This document shows positions 5,763 to 14,733 of a stretch of 35,330 bases of DNA, piece after piece. Each line of letters starts with the position of its first letter. Positions within the stretch are counted from its first letter, which is position 1. The position numbers were made by a program, and so were the translations under genes. This DNA is from an uncultured Rhodothermaceae bacterium (lineage in GTDB: Bacteria > Bacteroidota > Rhodothermia > Rhodothermales > Salinibacteraceae): the NCBI GenBank assembly GCA_913056335.1, contig CAJXLX010000021.1, forward strand, positions 1 through 35,330, written 5' to 3'. The notes beneath the pieces are model-generated. The model had not been told where the DNA came from. It ran no database searches and was given only the letters and a program-made list of their open reading frames with translations.

Positions 5763-6752
5763 ATGCCCACCATGCGCGCCGTTGTAGTCGATACGCCCGG
5801 CGATCCCGATCAGCTTACCCTTCGCGATATTGAGCGGCCCGATCCGAAACCGCACGAGGTGCGCATCCGCGTGCAGGCCACCGCGCTCAACCGCGCCGAC
5901 ACGTACCAGCGGCGCGGGCACTACCCCCCGCCCGACGGCGCCCCCGACACGCTGGGGCTGGAGGCTGCAGGAATCATCGATGCCGTGGGGACTGACGTTG
6001 CTGACTGGTCCATCGGCGACCGCGTGTGCGCGCTGCTTCCGGGCGGCGGCTATGCCGAGCATGCGGTGGTGCATGCCGGTCATGTGTTGCCGGTGCCCAA
6101 CGGCGTCGGCTGGGTGCAGGCGGCGGCGTTTCCGGAGGTCTTCCTGACGGCGTACCAGGCGCTGCACTGGCTGGCCGATCTGAAAGACGGCGAGACCGTG
6201 CTCATTCATGCCGGGGCCAGTGGGGTGGGCACGGCGGCAACGCAGCTGGCACGACTGCAGGATGCGACGGTCATTGCCACCGCCTCGGCCCCCAAGCACG
6301 CCGTCTGCCGAGACGCAGGGGCGCAACACGTTATTGACTACACGAACGAGGACTTTGCCGAGCGCGTGCCGGCCTTCACCGAGCACGGGGCGGATGTCAT
6401 CATCGACTTTGTGGGGGCGCCGTACTTCAATCGCAACATCGAGGTGATGTCCACGGATGGCCGTCTCGTGCAGCTGGCCACCATGGGCGGTAGCACTGTT
6501 GAGGCCATGTCGCTGCGCGCGCTCATGGCCAAGCGCATCCACGTGTACGCCTCTACGCTGCGCAGCCGCTCCAACGCCTACAAAACGCAGCTCGTGCGTG
6601 CGGCGCAGGCTGTGCTCTCCTCGCACTGGGAAGCTGGGCGCATTGCCCCGGTCATCGACTCGGTGATGGACTGGACCCGCGTGGCTGAGGCGCACCGCCG
6701 GATGGAAGATAATGCCAACGCGGGCAAGATTGTGCTTCAGGTGGATGCGTAG
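5763..6752 (+). CDS. NAD(P)H quinone oxidoreductase, PIG3-type, zinc-free MDR family
   Basis: 329 residues from the ATG at 5763 (MPTMRAVVV); three codons further on another ATG is equally plausible. The N-terminal GroES-like half contains ALNRADTYQRRGHYPPP and LGLEAAGIIDAVG, the signature of the PIG3 (TP53I3-like) subgroup. The Rossmann half carries LIHAGASGVGTAATQLA for NADPH binding, then DAGAQHVIDY and GADVIIDFVG. The zinc-binding cysteines of alcohol dehydrogenases are absent, as expected for this branch. These cytosolic enzymes reduce quinones by one electron. The gene stands alone on the + strand after the repeat element. Confidence 0.93.
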   Translation: MPTMRAVVVDTPGDPDQLTLRDIERPDPKPHEVRIRVQATALNRADTYQRRGHYPPPDGAPDTLGLEAAGIIDAVGTDVADWSIGDRVCALLPGGGYAEHAVVHAGHVLPVPNGVGWVQAAAFPEVFLTAYQALHWLADLKDGETVLIHAGASGVGTAATQLARLQDATVIATASAPKHAVCRDAGAQHVIDYTNEDFAERVPAFTEHGADVIIDFVGAPYFNRNIEVMSTDGRLVQLATMGGSTVEAMSLRALMAKRIHVYASTLRSRSNAYKTQLVRAAQAVLSSHWEAGRIAPVIDSVMDWTRVAEAHRRMEDNANAGKIVLQVDA

Positions 6753-6784
6753 GCCCTGCGGAGCGCGGACAGAATGATGCGATA

Positions 6785-6830
6785 TAGAAAAACCTCCGCA
6801 TCCCCCTAACATTACAGGCGGATACGGAGG
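6785..6830 (-). terminator. Rho-independent terminator of mdh
   Basis: Read on the reverse strand, CCTCCGTATCCGCCT, a short loop and AGGGGGATGCGGAGG form a long stem with small mismatches, followed directly by TTTTTCTATAT. It lies 31 bases past the mdh stop codon. Confidence 0.85.
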
Positions 6831-6860
6831 CTACATTACGCTCCAATAGGACGCAGCAAA

Positions 6861-7805
6861 CTACTTCACTTCGCCCTCGTCAATGAGGCGCTGCAGGGTG
6901 TCGAGATTGTCCTGCACATGCTCGGCGCTGGTATCGAGCAGGGCCCGCTCGTGGTCGTCGAGCTCCACTTCGATAATCTCTTCGACGCCACCGGCTCCCA
7001 GAACAATGGGCACGCCGATGAAGAAGCCCTCCAGGTCGTACTCGCCGTTCACATAGGCTGCTGCGGGCAGGACGCGTCCGTTGTCTTTGATAATAGCCTC
7101 GGTCATCTCGGCAGCGGCCGCGCCGGGCGCATACCAAGCTGAAGTGCCCATCAGGTCGACGATTTCGCCGCCGCCGCCCTTGGTGCGCTTCACAATGTCG
7201 TGGATGGTGTCGTCGTCGAGCCACTGCGGAAGCGGAATGCCGCCAATGGTGGTGTAGCGGGGCAGCGGCACCATGGTGTCGCCATGACCGCCCATGAGCA
7301 GCGCCTGAATGTCGCGCACCGACACGCCGAGTTCTTCAGCAATGAACGCGCGGTAGCGGGCGGTGTCGAGCACACCGGCCATACCCATCACGCGCTCGGG
7401 CGGATAGCCGCTGGCTTCGTATGCCACGTAGGTCATCACGTCGAGCGGGTTCGACACCACAATGATCGTGGCCTCGGGGCTGTGCTTCACAAACTGCTTC
7501 GTAACGCTCTTTACGATGTTGGCGTTCTTCGCCAGCAGGTCATCGCGGCTCATGCCCGGCTTGCGCGGCAGGCCCGCCGTAATAATGCAGACCTCCGAAT
7601 CGGCCGTGTCCTCATAGTCGGTGGTGCCCGATACGTGTGTGTCAAAGCCGTGGATGGGCGAGGACTCGACCATATCCAACGCCTTGCCCTGCGGCACGCC
7701 GTCTTTGATGTCCACCATCACGACTTCGTGTACCATGTCTTTACGAGCAACGCATTCGGCAACGGTAGCGCCTACGTTGCCTGCGCCGATAACTGTGACC
7801 TTCAT
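6861..7805 (-). CDS. mdh: Malate dehydrogenase, LDH-like type
   Basis: 314 residues. The NAD site is VIGAGNVGA (5-13), with the acceptor D32 selecting NAD over NADP. Substrate residues are all present: R81 in LPRKPG (Arg rather than the Gln of lactate dehydrogenases), R87, N119 in SNPLDV, R150 and the proton-relay pair D147 and H174 (GGHGDTMVP). It interconverts malate and oxaloacetate in the citric acid cycle in the cytosol. The protein belongs to the tetrameric LDH-like MDH group found in Salinibacter and many Bacteroidota. It is transcribed alone, with its own terminator at 6785-6830. Confidence 0.97.
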   Translation of the reverse strand: MKVTVIGAGNVGATVAECVARKDMVHEVVMVDIKDGVPQGKALDMVESSPIHGFDTHVSGTTDYEDTADSEVCIITAGLPRKPGMSRDDLLAKNANIVKSVTKQFVKHSPEATIIVVSNPLDVMTYVAYEASGYPPERVMGMAGVLDTARYRAFIAEELGVSVRDIQALLMGGHGDTMVPLPRYTTIGGIPLPQWLDDDTIHDIVKRTKGGGGEIVDLMGTSAWYAPGAAAAEMTEAIIKDNGRVLPAAAYVNGEYDLEGFFIGVPIVLGAGGVEEIIEVELDDHERALLDTSAEHVQDNLDTLQRLIDEGEVK

Positions 7806-8030
7806 AACATTTGGGAGTCTTGAGAAGAAAGGGGATGCACACGACTAAACATACTTGCAGGCGGGCTTCGATGGTAGCCAATATTTCGCAAAAACAAAGC
7901 GCTACCACGACGGACGCGCAGCCTTAGCGTGCGGAAAGTTGCAGGTGGCCGCATGTCGTAATTAGATTATATAGCCTGATGCGTGCGCATCAAACCGCTA
8001 TGATTCCGCTCCTTGCCTTTTGTTGATGCT

Positions 8031-8948
8031 GTGACTGATACGCTTTCTCGTTGGACGACCCGCACTGCGCTGCTTCTTTTCCTTATGATTGGGGTGGGCG
8101 GATGCGCAGGTACCGCATCCACCACCGAACCGTCTGCGCAGACCGCGCCAGCAACGGTCCAGGCCGAGTTGCAGCATCAGAGCCTGAACGCTACGCTCTG
8201 GGTGCAGCAAAGCGCCGAGTACGACGCCCTGGTGCGCCAGACCTATGTCCAAGCTGCCCGGCAGCTTCCGGCGCTGCTCGAAGACTCCACCCTCACCGCC
8301 GCCATAGAGCAGAACCAGCAGATGCGCGTGGGGGCCTATGCTGAGCTTCCGCCCGCCGTCATTCTCGACGTCGACGAAACGGTGCTCGACAACTCGGCCT
8401 ACCAGGCGCGCCTCATCTTGGACGATGAGACGTACGACACGGCATCGTGGAACGCGTGGTGCCGCGAGCGCATGGCCACGGCGGTGCCGGGCGCGCTGCG
8501 TTTTGTGGAGGGCGCCACGAGCGCCGGGGTCGCGGTGTTCTACCTCACCAACCGCCGCAACGTGGTGCGCACAGCTACGCGCGACAATCTGGAGGCCCTC
8601 GGCTTTCCGGTGAGCGACGAGCGCCTCATCATGCGCGGACAGCGCGAGGCGTGGAGCGCCTCCGACAAAGCCCCACGCCGTGAGCACATCATGCGCACGC
8701 ACCGAATTGTGATGCAGGTGGGCGACAACCTGGGCGACTTCTTGTCTGAGGTCGAAACCACCCTCGACGAGCGCGAGCGCATGAGCGCCACCCACCGTGG
8801 ATTCTGGGGCACGCGCTGGTTTATGCTCCCCAATCCGCAGTACGGCTCCTGGGAGGGCGCGCTCTTCGACTATGACTACAGCCTCTCTCCCGAGGAACAG
8901 CTCCAGCGCAAGCGCGATCGGCTCGTGCCCGCACGCTCCGAAGAGTAG
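8031..8948 (+). CDS. Acid phosphatase lipoprotein, HAD subfamily IIIB, e(P4)-like
   Basis: About 305 residues from the GTG at 8031; a TTG at 8013 is an alternative, and no in-frame ATG precedes the signal peptide. TALLLFLMIGVGGC is a lipoprotein signal with the lipobox ending at Cys, so the protein is membrane-anchored outside the cytoplasm. AVILDVDETVLDNS contains the DxDxT catalytic motif of HAD phosphatases, and FYLTNRR and QVGDNLGDF supply motifs II and IV. Haemophilus e(P4) removes phosphate from nucleotides for uptake; the same role is probable here. The exonuclease/GIY-YIG gene starts 45 bases downstream and is likely co-transcribed. Confidence 0.9.
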   Translation: MTDTLSRWTTRTALLLFLMIGVGGCAGTASTTEPSAQTAPATVQAELQHQSLNATLWVQQSAEYDALVRQTYVQAARQLPALLEDSTLTAAIEQNQQMRVGAYAELPPAVILDVDETVLDNSAYQARLILDDETYDTASWNAWCRERMATAVPGALRFVEGATSAGVAVFYLTNRRNVVRTATRDNLEALGFPVSDERLIMRGQREAWSASDKAPRREHIMRTHRIVMQVGDNLGDFLSEVETTLDERERMSATHRGFWGTRWFMLPNPQYGSWEGALFDYDYSLSPEEQLQRKRDRLVPARSEE

Positions 8949-8993
8949 CGCCGCCGCCCCTCGCTCGTGTTGTTTGCCCTGCTCTCTACCCGC

Positions 8994-10697
8994 ATGCCCT
9001 CGCTCGACCAAACGTGCTTTGTTGTTACCGACACCGAAACCACCGGTCCCAAAGCGGGCCAGGATCGCATCATTGAACTGGGCGCGGTGAAGGTGCAGCA
9101 CGGCGAAGTCATCGACCGCTTCCAGTCTCTCATCAACCCGGAGCGCACGGTCCCCAAAAGCATCCAGCGGCTTACCGGCATCAGCACCGCCATGGTCGTG
9201 GACGAGCCGCTCATGGACGACGTGCTGCCCGACTACCTCGACTTTCTGGGTGATGACGTGCTGGTTGCGCATAACCTATCGTTCGACGAGAAATTTTTGA
9301 ACGCCGCCCTCACCCGGCTGGGCTACGAGCCGCTTGGCAACGACACGCTGTGCTCCCTGCGGCTGGCGCGGCGCCTCCTGCCCGGACTCAAATCGCGGGG
9401 GCTGTCGGCCCTCTCCACGTTTTACGACGTGCGCGTGAACGGGCGCCACCGGGCCCTGGGGGATGCGGAGGCCACCGGGCGCATCCTCATGCGGTTTCTG
9501 AACCAATGCGCCTTCGAGCACCAGATCGATACGCTCGACGAGCTGATGCGCTTTCAGAATCGCTCGTATCGCACTGTGCGCAGTGCACCGCCGCACATCG
9601 ACCGGCTGCGCAACGAGACGCTGCCCACTCTGCCAGATGCGCCGGGCGTCTACTTCTTTAAGGCGAGCAACGGCACCACGCTGTACATCGGCAAAGCCAA
9701 GCGGCTCTCGAACCGGGTGCGCAGCTACTTCAGCGGCATCGAGTCGAAGCCGACGCGCACGCGCAAGCTGCTCAAGAAGCTGCGCCGTATTACGTGGCAG
9801 ACGACAGATACGGAGCTGGAGGCCCTTTTGCTGGAGGCGCGGCTCATCAAAGAGAAGAAGCCCAGCTACAACCGCGCACAGCGCCGCTACCGGCGGCGGC
9901 CCTTCTTGATGCTCGACCGCACCGCGTCCTACCCTCGGCTGGGCTGGTCGTACCACCTTGAAGATGACACTGCTGCCTACTACGGGCCGGTGCGCAACGC
10001 CGACCAGGCCGAGCTTATCATCGACATGGCCGCGCGGCGCTACCCGCTGCGCGAGTGCGACGACGACACGCTGCGCCTGGGCCAGCGCTGCCTCTATGCC
10101 GACATGGACCGGTGCCTGGCTCCCTGCGAAGACGACGTCGATGCCGACTACGACACAGCCGTCGACCAGGTCGAATCCTTTCTGGAAGGGCGCTCCAGCG
10201 ACCTGCTCGACTACCTGCGCGACCGGATGCATGATGCCTCTGAAAAGCTCGACTTTGAGCGCGCCGCGCAGTTTCGCGATGGCCACGAGGCGGTTGAGCG
10301 CTTTGTGCGGCGCCAGCGCCTGTGGCGCGCGCCGGTGCGCACCCGGCAGGGCGTGGTATGGTACCACGACGACATCAACGGGGCGATGCACGGGCTGTGG
10401 ATCCGCCATGGACGCCTTCGCGGCACCACGGTGTACGACGCCGACACACGCGCCGGTACGGCCTGCACCAAGGCCCAAACGCACATCGACACCTGGTTGG
10501 ATACCGAGGAGGAGATGGACGTCACCAAGCGCGCTGTCAACGAAATTCGGCTGGGGATGCACTGGCTCTACCGGCATCGCAACGACATCTGCGTCGTGCC
10601 GTGGCGTGGCACCCTCTCTGCATTCCAGGCAGCCACCCGCCGCGCATGGGCCGAACTACGTGGCGACGATGTAACCTCAGGATCGGAGACCAGATAA
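8994..10697 (+). CDS. DEDDh exonuclease fused to GIY-YIG (UvrC-like) endonuclease
   Basis: 567 residues from the ATG at 8994; a GTG at 8967 is in frame. Residues 8-175 are a DnaQ-type 3'-5' exonuclease: DTETTG (13-18), HNLSFDEKF and HRALGDAEAT provide the DEDDh residues. From about 210 follows a UvrC N-terminal GIY-YIG nuclease (GVYFF ... LYIGKAKRLSNRVRSYF, with a conserved Arg and distal Glu), then CLYADMDRCLAPC and a UVR motif near 415 (EKLDFERAAQFRD). The UvrC C-terminal RNase H and helix-hairpin-helix domains are absent. Similar fusions, for example in actinobacteria, are thought to act in DNA repair together with or beside UvrABC. This is not a substitute for full UvrC. Confidence 0.92.
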   Translation: MPSLDQTCFVVTDTETTGPKAGQDRIIELGAVKVQHGEVIDRFQSLINPERTVPKSIQRLTGISTAMVVDEPLMDDVLPDYLDFLGDDVLVAHNLSFDEKFLNAALTRLGYEPLGNDTLCSLRLARRLLPGLKSRGLSALSTFYDVRVNGRHRALGDAEATGRILMRFLNQCAFEHQIDTLDELMRFQNRSYRTVRSAPPHIDRLRNETLPTLPDAPGVYFFKASNGTTLYIGKAKRLSNRVRSYFSGIESKPTRTRKLLKKLRRITWQTTDTELEALLLEARLIKEKKPSYNRAQRRYRRRPFLMLDRTASYPRLGWSYHLEDDTAAYYGPVRNADQAELIIDMAARRYPLRECDDDTLRLGQRCLYADMDRCLAPCEDDVDADYDTAVDQVESFLEGRSSDLLDYLRDRMHDASEKLDFERAAQFRDGHEAVERFVRRQRLWRAPVRTRQGVVWYHDDINGAMHGLWIRHGRLRGTTVYDADTRAGTACTKAQTHIDTWLDTEEEMDVTKRAVNEIRLGMHWLYRHRNDICVVPWRGTLSAFQAATRRAWAELRGDDVTSGSETR

Positions 10698-10893
10698 CCG
10701 ACTGGGTCCGACCTTCGCATCCTGCCCGAAGTCCCTTTCAAAAAATACTACGGTGCGTGTCCGGTTCTCCAGACGCATTGCGCTTGGGATAATGGATGCG
10801 GGGACGCCGTTGTCCTTGTATCTGCCGAAAACGACTGGTTTGGACATGTCACCTTGCGTCTGGCTGTTGCCTCTGGTAGCGGCCATACGCAAC
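10698..10893. other. Gene-free stretch before a strong terminator
   Basis: No convincing gene is visible. A short reverse frame (MSKPVVFGRYKDNG..., from about 10847) has no recognisable family and runs into the exonuclease gene. The stretch is either a long 3' untranslated region of the exonuclease transcript or encodes a small RNA ending at the terminator at 10894-10941. Confidence 0.4.
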
Positions 10894-10941
10894 GCGCGCA
10901 GCGCCTCTCACGGGGGACGGAGAGGGCTGCGCGCTTTTTTT
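10894..10941 (+). terminator. Strong rho-independent terminator
   Basis: GCGCGCAGCGCCTCTC pairs with GAGAGGGCTGCGCGC across a short G-rich loop, with one bulged base, followed by seven T. It lies 197 bases after the exonuclease stop codon and faces the convergent alkaline phosphatase gene. Confidence 0.92.
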
Positions 10942-10995
10942 GTTGGCCCATTTTTGTTGGGCCGATCTTATCTTGATTAAGTCGGGCGTTTGCGT

Positions 10996-12522
10996 TTATC
11001 CCTCGGCATGGGCACGCACGCCAGTAACGTCCACCATCAGGTCGAACAGGTCGGTATTGCGCACGAAGCTGCCGATGGTGTCGCTGCCTGGGCCCATTGC
11101 AACGAGCGGCACATAGTCGGAGGTGTGCATGCTGCCCGTCCAGTTCACGGCGGTGTAGTTGGCCTGGATGGCGGAAAGCACCGCCGAGGGGCTGCTCCGC
11201 GGCTGGTAGACCGCCTCGAAGTCGCCCTGCATCGCTTGCTTCAGGGTTGAGGCCTGCTCCGTACTGATGTCGAGGTTGCAGGCAAATGCGATACGCTCCT
11301 GGATCTCATCGACCGCGCTGTCTTCGTCAAGCTCCCGAAAGATCCACTCATTCGAGCGACGGAAGTTAGCAATGCGATCAAACATGGCAGGCGAGTCTTC
11401 GTAGCGGTCGCCAATCGCGTTCAGCCCTGGGTTCGCGTTGCCATGATCGGTGGTAACCACAAGCAAGGTGTCGTCGCGATCGGCCACAAAGTCGAGCACC
11501 GTGGCAATGGTATCGTCGAACGCCACCTGGTCATAGAGTAGGCCCGCGGTGTCGTTCGAGTGTGCGCCGTGGTCCACGCGTCCGCCCTCCACCTGCAGCA
11601 GAAAGCCCTCTTCGTGCTGGTTGAGACGATTCAAGGCCGCATCGGTCATCTCGGCAAGCGACGGCACCGAGCGCTGGAGCCGGTCGATGCGGCGACGGTC
11701 GAGCTCATAGGGCAGGTGACTGTCGTAGAACAGGCCCAGTGCCTTTTCGGCGCTGGCCACGTCGCCCAGGTCGCTGCGGCTGCGCAGCACGCGGTAGCCC
11801 GCATCGGCAAAGGCCGCGGTAAGATCCTGGTTATCATCGCGCCCCTCGGCGGTAAAGTGACGCGCCCCGCCGCCCATGAGCAGGTCATATCCGCGCTCCA
11901 GGTACTGCGCTGCAATGTCGTCTTCCATCCACCGCTGCGGCATGTTGATGCCGAAACCAGCTGGCGTAGCATGGGTGATGCGCGCCGTGCTGACCAGTCC
12001 GGTAGCTTTACCCGCGTCCCGAACAATCTGGCAGATGGTGCGATAGGGGTTCTCGTCGGGGTCCATGTTCAGCATCGTATTGTTGATGCGATGGCCGCAT
12101 CCCCAAGACGAAGCCGCGGCGGCAGACCCCGTCACGAGCGAGTTGAGCGGCGTCATGTCCATGAACGCCTTTGCGTCGTAGGCCTGGTTGCGGTAGAGGT
12201 CGACCCAGTGCGACGTGCGGTCGTGATGGCGCTGCAACAGCTGGTCGGTCATGGTGAGCGTGCCCTGGCTCATGCCATCGACCACCAGAAAGATGATGTT
12301 GCGCGCATCGCCCTGCACATCGGCACGCGGGCGGACAGACGCAGATGCGGTGGCCCCGTCGCCGCCCCACAGGCCCATGCTCAGGGCTGCCGAAGAGAGC
12401 GCGGTGCGCTTCAGAAAAGCACGCCGGTCCACGCCCTGCGCCGGCTCGGCATCGGCCGAGGCATCGCGAGGCGAAGGCGAATGAGACGACGGATGCGGAT
12501 CAGAATGGTCCGTAAAAGCCAT
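10996..12522 (-). CDS. Alkaline phosphatase, PhoA family, Tat-exported
   Basis: 508 residues from the ATG at 12522; an upstream in-frame TTG is not used. A polar N-terminus leads to DRRAFLKRTALSSAAL, a textbook twin-arginine signal, so the enzyme is folded and metal-loaded before export. Motifs: IIFLVVDGM (metal-binding Asp), VTGSAAAASSWG (nucleophile Ser), VEGGRVDHGAHSND (metal His/Asp), VVTTDHGNA and the C-terminal SMHTSDYVPL (metal His). The residue before the nucleophile Ser is Gly, where E. coli PhoA has Asp101. The function is phosphate release from monoesters in the periplasm or outside. A half-palindrome resembling the susC operator lies about 80 bases upstream. Confidence 0.94.
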   Translation of the reverse strand: MAFTDHSDPHPSSHSPSPRDASADAEPAQGVDRRAFLKRTALSSAALSMGLWGGDGATASASVRPRADVQGDARNIIFLVVDGMSQGTLTMTDQLLQRHHDRTSHWVDLYRNQAYDAKAFMDMTPLNSLVTGSAAAASSWGCGHRINNTMLNMDPDENPYRTICQIVRDAGKATGLVSTARITHATPAGFGINMPQRWMEDDIAAQYLERGYDLLMGGGARHFTAEGRDDNQDLTAAFADAGYRVLRSRSDLGDVASAEKALGLFYDSHLPYELDRRRIDRLQRSVPSLAEMTDAALNRLNQHEEGFLLQVEGGRVDHGAHSNDTAGLLYDQVAFDDTIATVLDFVADRDDTLLVVTTDHGNANPGLNAIGDRYEDSPAMFDRIANFRRSNEWIFRELDEDSAVDEIQERIAFACNLDISTEQASTLKQAMQGDFEAVYQPRSSPSAVLSAIQANYTAVNWTGSMHTSDYVPLVAMGPGSDTIGSFVRNTDLFDLMVDVTGVRAHAEG

Positions 12523-12601
12523 AGACAAAGCAGGTAGATGTACGAAAGCAAACAGCAATGGCGAGCCCGGTGCCGGGTCTCAGCAGCCCACCGGATGAGA
12601 T

Positions 12602-12616
12602 AGTACCGGTTTCATC
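12602..12616. promoter_or_regulatory. Weak match to half of the LacI-type operator
   Basis: ACCGGTTTCATC upstream of the alkaline phosphatase gene equals the right half of the susC-proximal operators (CCGGTTTCA), but the left half (TAGTA) does not match. This may be chance. Confidence 0.2.
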
Positions 12617-12717
12617 GCAGAAAGATGACAGCGCAGCGTTTCCTTTTGTTAAACTTTCCAGCCTCTAAGCATCTCTAAGCCCTGTCGTTCGGGCCGCCCG
12701 TGCAGCGTGTAGGTACG

Positions 12718-14733
12718 CTACTCACTGGTTTCAACGCGCCCAAGGTGCCGATCAAACCAGTTGAGGATGCGCGGCGTCACGTCCATAAGCAGTTTGGGCT
12801 CGCGAGGACCGTGCGGCGTGCGTGGGTAGATCACCATCTCGGTGGGTACGTCCAGGCGGTTCAGCGCGCGGTAGAACTCCTGGCCCTGGCGCGTAGGCAC
12901 GCGGTCGTCTTCGGCGCCGTGGAGCACCTGCGTAGGCGTAGTCACGCTGTCGATGCGGTAGATGGCCGAGTGCCGCTCATACGTCTCGGCGTTATCCCAA
13001 AATTCCCCGCCCATATGCGCCGTGAGGTAATCGGGAATGTCCGTTGTGCCCACCATGCTAACAAGGTTGGGCAATCCGGCTCCCATGCTCGCGGCTTCGA
13101 AGCGATCCGTTTTGGTGACGGCGTACGAGGTCATGTAGCCGCCGTAGCTCCAGCCCATAAGGGCGAGGCTATCTGGATGCGCCACGTCCCGTTCGATCAT
13201 CAGATCGACGCCGGCCATCAGGTCCTCGTAGTCGCCATCGCCCCAGTCCTCAACATTCGCGTAGCGGAACGCTTTCCCATAGCCGGTGCTTCCGCGCGGA
13301 TTAGGGCGCAGCACGGCATAGCCCTGCTGGGCAAACACCTGCGTCATGTAGATGCCAGGCCCGCCGGTAAACGAGCGACTGTAAACGCCCGCAGGCCCGC
13401 CGTGGACACTAAGGATGAGCGGCACACGGTCGTCGTCTTCATAGCCGATTGGGTACGTAATGAGCCCTTCAACCTCTGTGCCGTCGGGCGCAGTCCAGGT
13501 GAGCACCTCGGTGCGTCCCATCGGAGGCATGGGGACGTCTTCGTGCAACGTAGTCAACTGGCGGCGCTCGTAGGTGTCGAGGCCCGTTACGTACAGATTC
13601 GGGGGCGTATCGGTGTTTTCGTACGTGTAGGCCATCTGATTTTCATTGGCAGCAAGCGCGATGGTGCTATGCAGGCCGTCGCCTTCGGTGAGCTGGCGGG
13701 GCGCTGCGCCACTTGTTGGCACCGCAAAGAGATGGCTGGAGGTGCGCACCGGCTCGCTAATGAGCACCGCGTCGTTGTCGTGCCACCCCTCCAGATTGCT
13801 GCTTCGATTTGGCGTTTCGGCCAGCTTCTGCGGCGTACCGCCCGAGACCGGAATCACATAGACATCGTTTAGACCGACTGGCTCAGGCTGTCCGCCTTGT
13901 CCCGTGAACGCAACCTGGCGGCCATCGGGCGAAAAGTGCGGAGCGCTGTCTACGCCCGGCTGCTCCACAAGAGGCGTTACGGCGCCGCTATCGGCGGGCA
14001 CGATTGAGAGATCGGCCTCCGTAAACCCGCTGTTGATATCCGGCGTCGGCTGATGCGCAAAGACCAGCGTGCCACCATCAGGGGCCCAATCAAAACTGCG
14101 GACATGGAAATCTCCCCCCGTGAGGCGCTGCACCTGGCGTGTTGAGTCGGCAGCCTCGGCGACCTCTGTCGTGTAAAGATGGCTGTAGCGATGCTCCTGA
14201 TCGACAACCTGCACGTCGCGTCGCTCCGTCTCGCGCTGCTTCTCCGCATCCGTTTTGGGGTCGGTCATCGTGTAAGCAATTTGGTCGCCATTGGGCGCCC
14301 ACTGAAAGCTATTCACCCCGGTTTCGGCATCCGTCACCTGATACGCCTCACCGCCCTGCATGCGCATCGACCAGACTTGCGGAGTGCCCGAACGCGTCGT
14401 GATAAAAGCGAGGTGCCTGCCATCCGGCGAAAAAGCCGGACTGTAGCTGGAGTGCTCTCCACGCGTGTACTGTACGTTCATCGCGCCATCTGTCGAGGCC
14501 ACATGGATCTGACTTCGATACTCCGACTGCTCGCCTGCTATGAGGGGCTCGCGCACAACGTACGCCACAAGCTGCCCGTCGGGCGCCATTGCGGTGCCTT
14601 GAATCGCGTGGTACTGCATACTGAGTTCGGGTGTCCAGCGCGTGGTATCATCGGCGGGCTGGGCCGCAACCCGAGCAGCACCGCTTAGCAAACACAGCAC
14701 AAGCAGCGCGCTCCAAATGAGACGTCGATACAT
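12718..14733 (-). CDS. S9 family serine peptidase (dipeptidyl/acylaminoacyl-peptidase type), exported
   Basis: 671 residues from the ATG at 14733. MYRRLIWSALLVLCLLSGAARVAAQ is a Sec signal peptide with a probable cut after VAA. Residues about 30-400 contain repeated TolB/WD40-like propeller segments (YSPAFSPDGRHLAFI, SFQWAPNGDQIAYT, HFSPDGRQVAFTG). The C-terminal alpha/beta hydrolase domain carries the triad: Ser in LMGWSYGGYM (about 526), Asp in HGAEDDRVPT (about 611) and His in PRTPHGPREP (about 639). Family members remove dipeptides or acylated residues from short peptides. The export signal suggests breakdown of peptides in the periplasm. It is transcribed in the same direction as the alkaline phosphatase, with a gap of about 195 bases, so co-transcription is uncertain. 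Confidence 0.95.
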   Translation of the reverse strand: MYRRLIWSALLVLCLLSGAARVAAQPADDTTRWTPELSMQYHAIQGTAMAPDGQLVAYVVREPLIAGEQSEYRSQIHVASTDGAMNVQYTRGEHSSYSPAFSPDGRHLAFITTRSGTPQVWSMRMQGGEAYQVTDAETGVNSFQWAPNGDQIAYTMTDPKTDAEKQRETERRDVQVVDQEHRYSHLYTTEVAEAADSTRQVQRLTGGDFHVRSFDWAPDGGTLVFAHQPTPDINSGFTEADLSIVPADSGAVTPLVEQPGVDSAPHFSPDGRQVAFTGQGGQPEPVGLNDVYVIPVSGGTPQKLAETPNRSSNLEGWHDNDAVLISEPVRTSSHLFAVPTSGAAPRQLTEGDGLHSTIALAANENQMAYTYENTDTPPNLYVTGLDTYERRQLTTLHEDVPMPPMGRTEVLTWTAPDGTEVEGLITYPIGYEDDDRVPLILSVHGGPAGVYSRSFTGGPGIYMTQVFAQQGYAVLRPNPRGSTGYGKAFRYANVEDWGDGDYEDLMAGVDLMIERDVAHPDSLALMGWSYGGYMTSYAVTKTDRFEAASMGAGLPNLVSMVGTTDIPDYLTAHMGGEFWDNAETYERHSAIYRIDSVTTPTQVLHGAEDDRVPTRQGQEFYRALNRLDVPTEMVIYPRTPHGPREPKLLMDVTPRILNWFDRHLGRVETSE

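Noticed and set aside
5730-6812. Reverse-strand open frame of 360 codons opposite the quinone oxidoreductase gene
   Set aside because: It reads as a composition-driven antisense frame rich in His, Arg and Val, overlaps the mdh terminator hairpin and has no recognisable family.
9276-10577. Long reverse-strand open frame opposite the exonuclease/GIY-YIG gene
   Set aside because: A shadow of the sense codon pattern, with no domain or ribosome-binding signal. The sense gene has intact catalytic motifs over the same span.
10677-10892. Short reverse open frame between the exonuclease and alkaline phosphatase genes
   Set aside because: It overlaps the 3' end of the exonuclease gene, has no recognisable family and no clear upstream signal. 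Kept only as a remote possibility in the spacer entry.
12700-13872. Forward open frame of 390 codons opposite the S9 peptidase gene
   Set aside because: The sense strand carries the full Ser-Asp-His peptidase domain; the antisense translation has no motif.
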